DNA of 61,254 nt from Prevotella sp. (GTDB taxonomy: Bacteria; Bacteroidota; Bacteroidia; Bacteroidales; Bacteroidaceae): the NCBI GenBank assembly GCA_017650905.1, contig JAGCDZ010000026.1, positions 1 to 61,254 on the forward strand, read 5' to 3'. The position numbers were made by a program, and so were the translations under genes. Below are positions 50,701 through 57,672 of the stretch, in pieces (the stretch's first letter is position 1; each line of letters opens with the position of its first letter). The notes beneath the pieces were generated by a model. That model ran no database searches, was not told where the DNA came from, and saw only the letters and a list, made by a program, of their open reading frames with translations.

Positions 50701-53203
50701 TACTATAAACGATATGCACATCCTTGTCCGACGAGCCCACCTGAACGGTAACCGGCTTCCCGTCTTCAGGGAACATATAATGCGATACCCATAGCCAGTC
50801 GTCGGTCTCTGCGGCAGGCTTTGTGTCTTCTACGGAGAACACCACAAAGTCGTGCTTCAACGTGTCACCTTCACAGATTGCCTCTACGGTATGCTTGCCA
50901 CTCTTCAACTTGAAAGGGGTGAGCGGGAACTTGACAGTGGTCTTGACGGTCTTCCACTTGCCATTGTCGATTCTGTATTTCACCTCGGCGTCGATATCCT
51001 TGCCGGCGGCATTGCGCAAATGGAAGGTCATCGTGGGATTGCGCTCCAACAATATCTCTTCATCGAGATCGACTGTCAGGGCAGTCTTACGATTACCCAA
51101 TGGCAATGAGAACTGTTCATTATGGGATTCACCAGCCGTATCCGTCACATCTGCATTCACGACAAAGTTGAAGAACAGCGGGTGCTTACTCTCTGGGATG
51201 ATCATCGGCATCTTCACGATGAAGGAACCGTCAGCCTCTGTCACAGCCTCTCCTTCGAACACCGTTTCGTTATTCCTTTCTATGCCAAGAACTTCCATAT
51301 CATGGTAACGCAGATAGTTCCACCACCAGAAGGCCGTCCTGCGCTCCACCTGATAGTCCACCTCGGCACCTTGAACGGGCACACCGGCATATGTCATAGC
51401 CCTGCCCCGAACTTCCACCGTGTCACCTGCCTCATAGTGCTGCGTCACATCGTCGAATTCTATCTTGAAGGCAGGACGCTTGTAATCCTCGACTCTGATA
51501 TAGACCGATTCGTTGTTCACCCGGATTCTGTACCCTCCCGTCAGTCCTGTGGCAGGCAACGTGAAATCGACGGTACACACACCGTACTCATCCGTCTTGG
51601 CAGATAGTTTCTTCACCTCTTTCTGATTGGCATCATACAGGGAGAATGTCAACTGCCTGTCTTGGATGACATTGTACTTATAGCCGTCTGTCACCTTATA
51701 CATCATCGCTGCTGCGTGTACCGTCTGTCCTGGACGGTAGATGGACCTGTCGGTAAATATATCCGTACGCTCCGGATTATAGTTGTCCTCGTAATACCTG
51801 TAATGGTTGGCCACATTCATCTCCGGACAGGCCTTGTCGTTATCGGTATAGGCAAACACCTCGCAACGCCCGTTGTGCTTGCTCTTATACAGATACTCTC
51901 CCTTGGCATCCGTCCTCACATTCGAGATGTCATACTTATTATAGGATACGTACTCCTCGATGCGCAGATGGGCATTGGCAATGGGTTGGCCCGTGGTGGC
52001 ACTGACCACCACATAACGGGTCATCTTATCGGGCAGACTCTCTGCCACTGTATAGACATCGGTTACGAAATAGAGTTGACGGATCACCTCAGTCGAGGGT
52101 ATCGTCGAGAACTCCAGCATATAGACACCTATGGGCAGACCTTCGAGTGTCAGAGAGTCTTCGAAGAGTTCGTAAGGACGCTTGCCTGCAAACGCCTTTT
52201 CCACCGTTATGGGAGTACCTAACAGGGGTTTGATCTTCTTATAGCCATCTGCGTAATTCGGACGGAAGTCGATGTCGCCATTGGCTTTCACTGGATAGAC
52301 CTTCAACGTCAGCGACTTGAGATTACGCAACTGCTCCAGTTTGATGGGCATCGCCTGCATCGGCTGGTTCACCTCACAGTCGTAGTTCACGCGGAACTGC
52401 GGATTTGTAAGATCCCTCTCCAAATTACGGAGGGTGTTCATATGCCTCCAACCGCCCCATTTTCTCAGAGCCATGTCGATAAAGCGCACCTTTTCCACAT
52501 TCTCCTCGTCCGGTTTTTGGATGAGAGCGGTTTTATAATAGGCAATGGCCAGGTCGCCAGCCTCTGGCAGATCGCCATAGACCTCCATCAGTGAATCCAA
52601 CTTCTCCGCGTCCCACTGATAGGCCTTGGCAGCCATCAGGCATGCTGCCTGACGGTTTCCCGACTGCTTATAATAGTTATAAAGCGGTTCGTATTCCTCC
52701 AACTCCTTGCCCACCACACTCAGCATGTCGTGGTCGAAGAGTTTGCTGTCCTCGCCCTCAATCACGAAGGGATCGTAGGTTTCATCCTTCACTTGGGCGA
52801 GTTGGCTGCATAGTTCTTCTGTCAACTCGGGTTTCACAGGAGTCACCTCTAACTGGTAGTTATTCCTATAGACCTTATAGAGCACGGTCTGGTAGACGGT
52901 CTTGAGCACCACGTCCTGCGTATTCTCGCACCGTTGGCTGATACGCTCCATAGCGGGTTTCAGTGAGTCGGGTGCCACACTGGCCATCACCTGCGCATGC
53001 TTCAACTCAGCCTTCATCAGCTGACCGTAAGCCTTCTCCGAAGTGGCCTTGTCAACAATCTGCTGAAGCACCTTCGACATCGTCTGAGGCAGGTCTTTTT
53101 GCTCTGCCTCATTCACTTTCTTCCATAGAGCGGAATAGGTCTGTCCCCAAGTCATAAATGGCATAACAAGTGATATAATAAGTATAAATAGTCTCTGCTT
53201 CAT
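47705..53203 (-). CDS. Very large alpha-2-macroglobulin-family protein without thioester motif
   Basis: From the ATG at 53203 the protein has 1832 residues with a signal peptide (MKQRLFILIISLVMPFMTWG). A helical N-terminal region is followed by the MG2 domain (FTDRSIYRPGQTVHAA), several macroglobulin domains, the A2M domain (LPESLTTWRFMGLAHT) and the alpha-helical thioester-type domain. The Cys-Gly/Leu-Glu-Gln thioester is not seen; the matching place reads LPYIGTPADDDVISQATSYY. Between MG domains lies a segment like a SusC plug (TTVDEALQGRIAGLDMV). Bacterial relatives trap or block foreign proteases in the envelope. I reject the start at 53230 (TTG), which lies in the promoter. Confidence 0.87.
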   Translation of the reverse strand: MKQRLFILIISLVMPFMTWGQTYSALWKKVNEAEQKDLPQTMSKVLQQIVDKATSEKAYGQLMKAELKHAQVMASVAPDSLKPAMERISQRCENTQDVVLKTVYQTVLYKVYRNNYQLEVTPVKPELTEELCSQLAQVKDETYDPFVIEGEDSKLFDHDMLSVVGKELEEYEPLYNYYKQSGNRQAACLMAAKAYQWDAEKLDSLMEVYGDLPEAGDLAIAYYKTALIQKPDEENVEKVRFIDMALRKWGGWRHMNTLRNLERDLTNPQFRVNYDCEVNQPMQAMPIKLEQLRNLKSLTLKVYPVKANGDIDFRPNYADGYKKIKPLLGTPITVEKAFAGKRPYELFEDSLTLEGLPIGVYMLEFSTIPSTEVIRQLYFVTDVYTVAESLPDKMTRYVVVSATTGQPIANAHLRIEEYVSYNKYDISNVRTDAKGEYLYKSKHNGRCEVFAYTDNDKACPEMNVANHYRYYEDNYNPERTDIFTDRSIYRPGQTVHAAAMMYKVTDGYKYNVIQDRQLTFSLYDANQKEVKKLSAKTDEYGVCTVDFTLPATGLTGGYRIRVNNESVYIRVEDYKRPAFKIEFDDVTQHYEAGDTVEVRGRAMTYAGVPVQGAEVDYQVERRTAFWWWNYLRYHDMEVLGIERNNETVFEGEAVTEADGSFIVKMPMIIPESKHPLFFNFVVNADVTDTAGESHNEQFSLPLGNRKTALTVDLDEEILLERNPTMTFHLRNAAGKDIDAEVKYRIDNGKWKTVKTTVKFPLTPFKLKSGKHTVEAICEGDTLKHDFVVFSVEDTKPAAETDDWLWVSHYMFPEDGKPVTVQVGSSDKDVHIVYSIVANDKILETGAVDKTNELINRKFIYKEEYGDGLTLNYAWVKRGKCYNHQVIIDRPMPINKLKLEWNTFRDRLTPGQEEEWTLTVKHLDGTPADAMLMATLYDQSLDQLSKHNWRFFSFITRKLSFTEWTTPSRNPVSLFGSNIWTRLTEHDLALSSFDSSVFPSYRNYGMIGFGGTRRLRSASVLEKRVVGNGLPIPQREVEESIGAFDVAEAKSVNATTVDEALQGRIAGLDMVKSDPEEKEPPVQVRENLNETAFFYPQLTTDADGKVTLKFTLPESLTTWRFMGLAHTKDIYYGMLEGSAVAQKEVMIQPNMPRFIREGDEATITARIFNTADHDISGKATLRLLNPETDAVVYEQTEPFTLGTGATTTASFRMSFATAPASLLICQVTAVGDGFSDGEQHYLPLLPATERVIVTVPFTQIEPGTKTIDLSQLIPVDGTNGKLTMEYTNNPAWLMIQTLPYIGTPADDDVISQATSYYANSIGQYLIDQNPKAKAAFELWQQEKGNETSLMSALEKNQDLKELVLSETPWVMDADNEAEQKQRLADFFDTNTMQMRLSSSLEKMKKLQQAEGSWSWWPQMPGSFYMTVAVSEMLVRLNALTGTKTQTQGMLNAAFKFMGREVVDIVKEMKKWEKKGNKPSFPSLKCLQWLYLCTLDGRTLPSDVQAANAYLMPLLKKEIKNQSIYEKALTAVILSASPQTQASDRKKALEYVKSLKEYTVYREEMGRYYDTPRAGYSWYDYKIPTQTMAIEALQRITPNDEQTIREMQRWLLQSKRTQAWDTPINSVNAVYAFLNGQTLALTSQAPVFTVDNQPLETPKATAAIGYVKTPIAAESKTMTIEKTSEGTSWGAVYAQFYQPAKTIKDSGNGLTVKREVLVPQGAQAGTFKVGDRIKVRITIEADRDYDFVQLIDRRAACMEPVKQLSGYHSGSYCTPRDNTTNYYFDRFSKGKHVIESEYYIDRPGIYETGSCTVMCAYAPEFRGMTKSNTIKVEK

Positions 53204-53227
53204 ACGGTTTCGTTTAAAAACTACATG

Positions 53228-53235
53228 CAAAGATA
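53228..53235 (-). promoter_or_regulatory. -7 box of the alpha-2-macroglobulin operon
   Basis: On the minus strand TATCTTTG lies 24 nt before the ATG at 53203. No clear -33 element. Confidence 0.65.
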
Positions 53236-53255
53236 GAGATTTTCTTTCAGAAAGC

Positions 53256-53286
53256 TTTGTCTTTTAGAGATTTTTATATATCTTTG
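53256..53286 (+). promoter_or_regulatory. Promoter giving a probably leaderless mRNA
   Basis: TTTG (53256-53259) and TATCTTTG (53279-53286) are 19 nt apart. Only four nucleotides separate the box from the ATG at 53291, so the start codon should be at or within a few nucleotides of the 5' end of the mRNA. Confidence 0.75.
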
Positions 53287-53290
53287 TGCC

Positions 53291-55375
53291 ATGATTAACC
53301 AACAACTATTAAACCCGCAGAGCATCGTCGTCATCGGCGGCTCTAATAACGTGCATAAGCCAGGCGGCTCTATCGTGCGTAATCTGATTAGTGGCGGTTA
53401 CAATGGAACCTTGCGCATTGTAAACCCCAAGGAAGACGAAGTGCAAGGTATCAAGGCCTTCCACGATGCCCGTGACATACCCCCCACCGAGCTGGCCATC
53501 CTCGTGGTGGCAGCCAGATTCTGTCCCGACTATGTGGAACTGCTGGCGAAGGAGAAACAGACGCGGGCCTTCATCATCATCTCCGCAGGATTCGGCGAGG
53601 AGACGAAGGCGGGCGCAGAACTCGAACAGCGCATCCTCGACACCTGCGAGCAGTATGGTGCTGCCCTCATCGGCCCCAACTGCATCGGACTGCTTAACCG
53701 CAACCACCACAGCGTGTTCACCCTGCCCATTCCGAACCTCGACCCCAAGGGAGCCGACTTCGTCAGCGGCAGCGGCGCCACAGCGGTATTCATTCTGGAG
53801 AGTGCCGTCATCAAGGGACTCCAGTTCAACAGCGTGTGGTCGATAGGCAACGGCAAGCAGATCGGCATCGAGGATGTGCTGCAGTATATGGACGAGCACT
53901 TCAACCCCGAGACCGATTCAAAAGTCAAGCTGCTCTATATCGAGAATATCAGCAACCCCGACAAGCTGCTTTTCCATGCCGGAAGCCTCATCCGCAAGGG
54001 TTGTCGCATCGCAGCCATCAAGGCAGGCTCATCAGAAAGTGGAAGCCGGGCCGCCTCATCGCATACGGGTGCCATTGCCTCCAGCGATTCCGCCGTCGAG
54101 GCCCTCTTCCGCAAGGCGGGCATCGTACGCTGCTACAGCCGTGAGGAGCTCACCACCGTGGGTTGTATCTTTACCCTGCCTCCCTTCAAGGGCAAGAATT
54201 TCGCAATCGTGACACATGCCGGAGGCCCTGGTGTCATGCTCACCGATGCCCTCTCGAAAGGCGGGCTCAATGTGCCCAAAATCGAGAGTGAGAGAGCCGA
54301 GGAACTGAAGACCAAACTCTTCCCTGGCTCTTCTGTCGCCAATCCCATCGACTTCCTCGCCACAGGCACTGCCGAACAGTTAGGCACCATCATCGACTAC
54401 TGCGAGCATCAGTTCGACAACATCGATGCCATCGCCGTCATTTACGGCACTCCCGGCCTCACCCAGCTTTACGAGGCCTACGATGTGCTCGACCGGAAAA
54501 TCCGCGAATGCCATAAGCCCATCTTCCCCGTGCTGCCCAGCCTGCATACCGCCGGAGCAGAAGTGGCGGAGTTCCTGGCCAAGGGGCACGTGAATTTCAG
54601 CGACGAGGTGACACTGGCCACCGCCCTGAGTCAGATCATGCGCACCCCGCAGCCGGCACCGCCGGAACTGGAGCTCTACGGCGTCGATGTGCCCAAGATC
54701 CGCGAGATTATCTACCGCGAGACCAACCGTCTGAAATTCGAGGGTGTCACGAGTGGCTACCTGGCTCCCGATACGGTGCGCGAGATTCTCTCCTGTGCCG
54801 GCATTCCATTGGTACCTGAGATGGTCAGCATATCCAAGGAAGAGCTCACGGCCTTTGCCGAGAAAGTCGGCTATCCCGTCGTAGCGAAGGTCGTAGGACC
54901 CGTACATAAGAGCGACGTGGGCGGTGTGGCCCTGAATATCCGCACCCCTGAACATCTCGCCCTCGAGTTCGACCGTATGATGCAGATAGCCGATGCCACG
55001 GGCGTGATGGTGCAGAAAATGCTGAAGGGTAACGAACTCTTCATCGGCGCGAAATACGAGACGCGTTTCGGCCATGTAGTGCTCTGTGGACTGGGCGGCA
55101 TCTTCGTCGAGGTGCTGAAGGATGTGTCCAGCGGCTTGGCTCCTCTGAGTTATGCCGAGGCCTATTCCATGATCCACTCCCTGCGCGGCTATAAGATATT
55201 AAAAGGTACGAGAGGCCAGCAGGGCATCAACGAACAGAAGTATGCCGAAATCATCGTGCGCCTCTCCACCCTCCTCCGCTTCGCCACGGAAATCAAGGAG
55301 ATGGACATCAATCCGCTGCTTGCCAACGGCTCCGATATTGTGGCTGTCGATGCCCGAATCCTCATCGAAAGGTAA
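53291..55375 (+). CDS. ADP-forming acyl/acetyl-CoA synthetase, fused alpha-beta
   Basis: The 694-residue protein has, in order, a CoA-binding Rossmann domain (PQSIVVIGGSNNVHKPGGSI), a CoA-ligase domain with phospho-histidine H258 in ASSHTGAIAS, and a C-terminal ATP-grasp domain (VGYPVVAKVVGPVHKSDVGG, EMDINPLLANG). It interconverts acyl-CoA, ADP and phosphate with the acid, CoA and ATP, conserving energy at the end of fermentation of sugars or amino acids. Both subunits of archaeal enzymes are fused here, as is usual in bacteria. The acyl substrate is unknown. It is monocistronic. Confidence 0.9.
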   Translation: MINQQLLNPQSIVVIGGSNNVHKPGGSIVRNLISGGYNGTLRIVNPKEDEVQGIKAFHDARDIPPTELAILVVAARFCPDYVELLAKEKQTRAFIIISAGFGEETKAGAELEQRILDTCEQYGAALIGPNCIGLLNRNHHSVFTLPIPNLDPKGADFVSGSGATAVFILESAVIKGLQFNSVWSIGNGKQIGIEDVLQYMDEHFNPETDSKVKLLYIENISNPDKLLFHAGSLIRKGCRIAAIKAGSSESGSRAASSHTGAIASSDSAVEALFRKAGIVRCYSREELTTVGCIFTLPPFKGKNFAIVTHAGGPGVMLTDALSKGGLNVPKIESERAEELKTKLFPGSSVANPIDFLATGTAEQLGTIIDYCEHQFDNIDAIAVIYGTPGLTQLYEAYDVLDRKIRECHKPIFPVLPSLHTAGAEVAEFLAKGHVNFSDEVTLATALSQIMRTPQPAPPELELYGVDVPKIREIIYRETNRLKFEGVTSGYLAPDTVREILSCAGIPLVPEMVSISKEELTAFAEKVGYPVVAKVVGPVHKSDVGGVALNIRTPEHLALEFDRMMQIADATGVMVQKMLKGNELFIGAKYETRFGHVVLCGLGGIFVEVLKDVSSGLAPLSYAEAYSMIHSLRGYKILKGTRGQQGINEQKYAEIIVRLSTLLRFATEIKEMDINPLLANGSDIVAVDARILIER

Positions 55376-55407
55376 AGCCCAAGGCAAATCAGATTGGTCG
55401 AAACAAC

Positions 55408-55488
55408 CAAATTCACTGTATTTGCTTACCAAATTCACTGTATTTGCCCGGTAAATTCAGTGAATTTGGTAAGCAAATACAGTGAATT
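55408..55488. repeat. 81-bp palindrome with 32-bp perfect arms
   Basis: The left arm (55408-55439) is the exact reverse complement of the right arm (55457-55488), with a 17-nt loop around GCCCGGT. Each arm contains a repeated word at 22-bp spacing: ACCAAATTCACTGTATTTGC at 55405 and 55427, and CAGTGAATTT at 55457 and 55479. A U-run does not follow, so it is not a standard terminator. It lies between the acyl-CoA synthetase gene and the HU-like gene. Confidence 0.9.
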
Positions 55489-55500
55489 TACTATTAAAAG

Positions 55501-55532
55501 TTTGGAATCCTTATTTATTTTTATTATCTTTG
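55501..55532 (+). promoter_or_regulatory. Promoter of the HU-like gene
   Basis: TTTG (55501-55504) and TATCTTTG (55525-55532) are 20 nt apart. The promoter starts 12 nt after the palindrome, which would lie directly upstream of RNA polymerase. Confidence 0.8.
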
Positions 55533-55548
55533 CACCAAAAAAGGAATT

Positions 55549-55977
55549 ATGGCGATACACTACAGATTACTTCAGAACAAAATCAAGGGTAGTAAGAACT
55601 ACCGCAAGTATTATGCTCACACAGTCAAGCAAGGCGTCATCAGCCTTGAGGATATCGAGGAGATGATAGAGGAGAACTGTACGGCGAAAGCCTCTGACGT
55701 ACGACTTGTCTTGCGTGAACTCTTTGATACTGTAAAGTTCTATATGCAAAATGGCTATACAGTAGACCTCAAGGAGATGGGGAAGTTCTCTATTTCAGTT
55801 AAAAGCGTATGTGTGGATGATCCCAAAGAATTCAGGCATGATCGTCACATAACAGGTTTTAAATGCAATTATACCCCACAAGGCAAGCGCTATCACTCTG
55901 CTGAGCCTGAAGTGAAAGGACATATCCATCGCGGTCTTCTGGATGGCTGCGAAGCAGTTGAGACCAAATACTATTAA
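55549..55977 (+). CDS. HU-like DNA-binding protein (Bacteroidetes type)
   Basis: The 142-residue protein starts MAIHYRLLQNKIKGSKNYRKYYAH.. and has the HU-like fold: helices with ISLEDIEEMIEENCTAKASDVRLVLREL and a beta-arm preceded by GYTVDLKEMGKFSISV. Proteins of this kind bind DNA without much sequence preference and shape the chromosome. The C-terminal part (GFKCNYTPQGKRYHSAEPE) replaces the usual arm tip. The gene is monocistronic; the palindrome just upstream may affect its expression. Confidence 0.85.
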   Translation: MAIHYRLLQNKIKGSKNYRKYYAHTVKQGVISLEDIEEMIEENCTAKASDVRLVLRELFDTVKFYMQNGYTVDLKEMGKFSISVKSVCVDDPKEFRHDRHITGFKCNYTPQGKRYHSAEPEVKGHIHRGLLDGCEAVETKYY

Positions 55978-56039
55978 ATAATGCATTTCCCACGATACTT
56001 CCAAACAATCTTATAGAAATCCTTGCTACGAAACATAAA

Positions 56040-56071
56040 AATCAGGCTGGCCCTTATGAGCCAGCCTGATT
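56040..56071 (-). terminator. Terminator of the susC-susD operon
   Basis: AATCAGGCTGGC (56040-56051) pairs with GCCAGCCTGATT (56060-56071). On the minus strand TTTTATGTTT follows, a reasonable U-rich tail. On the plus strand (after the HU-like gene) the tail is poor, although the stem may still help. Confidence 0.75.
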
Positions 56072-56104
56072 GCTTAGAGTGTTGTTAAATTTCATAAGAG
56101 AGAA

Positions 56105-57658
56105 TTAATCTTCAGCAGATGTGACGGCAGCATTCTTGAAGGCACCGTTGTACTGGGTCTCACGCTCTGGAATCGCCCAAGTCCAATTGTTGCCGTCAGC
56201 AGGACCAATAGTGGTCACGTAAGCCTCGAGGAAACTACCCTCTGGCCATGTCTTGCGGACGATGGTATCACCCCAACGCTTGTGGTCGAACCAGTCATTA
56301 CCCTCACCCCAGAGGTCGAAGCGGCGATAGAGTTTGATCTCTGCCAGCAAGTCATCGTCCGTCTTAGAGCTCTTGGTATAGTTCGGATCGTAGTTCTTAG
56401 TAGCTTCGTAGAGCAGTTGCTGAGCCTCTGCGTTCTTATTCAGATGCACATCAGCCTCGGCCTCGAGATAATACATCTCAGCCGCACGAATCAAGTGGAA
56501 CGAACCGCCATTGGCATACTTGCACAAGAACTTCATCGACATATAGGCGAAGATATAGGATGCAGCGAGTACGCGGTCGGCGTAGTCGGCCTGGGCACGC
56601 TTAAAGAGCTTCTTTGTACTACGGCCTGCAGCATTGCATTCCTTCAGTTCTTCGTCAGATGGCACCAGATAGAGCCAACGACGTGTATCGCTCTCAGGAA
56701 TCTGGTCAATCAGCTGCTTGCTGATGGCTGTCGGACGCTGCTTGCACTGATTACTGTTGGCATTAGAACCCTGATAGGCAAAGAACGAATAGAAATAGAT
56801 GGTCTGTTCCTGTTCTTCGTATACACCCCAGATCCATTCCTTATTAGGTGTGTTGAAGCCACTTTTATACTCTTCTTCTGACATGAGGGAGTAGTTCTGT
56901 CTGGCCAAAGCCGCATACTTGGCTGCATTCTGCCAGTCCTGACGAGTGGCGGCTGCGCGTGCATAGATGGCATAAGCCACATCGAGGTTGGGTTTATAGA
57001 ACTCATTGCTGCCACGGTCCATTCCGCATTTCTGGAACAGGCTGACGGCCTCGTCGAGGTCCTTATAGATCTGTGCGTAGGTTTCCTCCAACGTAGCTAA
57101 GCCTTGATCGCCTGTAGACTGATCCAAACGCAGGATAATACCGTCGGTCTTGCCCTGCTCGTCACTCCAGCGATGGCAGTAGATTTGCGACAGTTGGAAG
57201 AAAGCGTATGCACGGAAGGTGAGAGCCTGGGCTTTGACATAGGCCTTTTCCTCGTCGGTACCCGTAGCAGCATCGATGTTACAGATGACGCTATTGGCAT
57301 TGGCAATCTGCTTATAATAATAGTACCATGCGAAATAGTCGTAGATGGTGGATTTCATCAGGTGATATGTCTGGTCGAAGATAGGGGCATAACCAGGATA
57401 GTTCACTTTCTGGAAATCGGCACCAGGATAGTTACCGTACCAAGTCTTGATACTTCCCTCACCATTCCAGCCCTGAGAGCTGCAATACTGTGTCGACATA
57501 GCCTTGCACATACCGTTGATGATCAGAGCGGCATTCTTGGCTGATTCTACCATAGTGGCAGTACTCTCAGCATTCTCGGGAGCCGTATCTAGATAGTCTT
57601 TCTCGCAGGCGGTGAAGCCCAGCGCGGCGATGCTCAATAATAATATATATTTCTTCAT
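56105..57658 (-). CDS. susD: SusD/RagB-type outer-membrane glycan-binding lipoprotein
   Basis: The 517-residue protein has a lipobox (LGFTACEKD) and the SusD pattern: EKDYLDTAPE after the Cys, TPR-like helices (AQALTFRAYAFFQLSQIYCH, YKDLDEAVSLFQKC), the FHLIRAAEMYYLEAEA region and the closing RRFDLWGEGNDWFDHKRWG and WAIPERETQYN. It lies on the cell surface as the lid of the SusC channel and captures oligosaccharides or peptides. It follows susC by 14 nt. No glycosidase is adjacent in the window, so the ligand is unknown. Confidence 0.94.
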   Translation of the reverse strand: MKKYILLLSIAALGFTACEKDYLDTAPENAESTATMVESAKNAALIINGMCKAMSTQYCSSQGWNGEGSIKTWYGNYPGADFQKVNYPGYAPIFDQTYHLMKSTIYDYFAWYYYYKQIANANSVICNIDAATGTDEEKAYVKAQALTFRAYAFFQLSQIYCHRWSDEQGKTDGIILRLDQSTGDQGLATLEETYAQIYKDLDEAVSLFQKCGMDRGSNEFYKPNLDVAYAIYARAAATRQDWQNAAKYAALARQNYSLMSEEEYKSGFNTPNKEWIWGVYEEQEQTIYFYSFFAYQGSNANSNQCKQRPTAISKQLIDQIPESDTRRWLYLVPSDEELKECNAAGRSTKKLFKRAQADYADRVLAASYIFAYMSMKFLCKYANGGSFHLIRAAEMYYLEAEADVHLNKNAEAQQLLYEATKNYDPNYTKSSKTDDDLLAEIKLYRRFDLWGEGNDWFDHKRWGDTIVRKTWPEGSFLEAYVTTIGPADGNNWTWAIPERETQYNGAFKNAAVTSAED

Positions 57659-57672
57659 AATCGTTATTGTTT

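Noticed and set aside
53204-53230. TTG start extending the alpha-2-macroglobulin
   Set aside because: The TTG is part of the TATCTTTG promoter box and cannot be in the mRNA.
55408-55488. Ordinary intrinsic terminator of the acyl-CoA synthetase gene
   Set aside because: The stem is far longer than usual, AT-rich, with internal repeats and no U-run afterwards; kept as a palindrome of unknown role.
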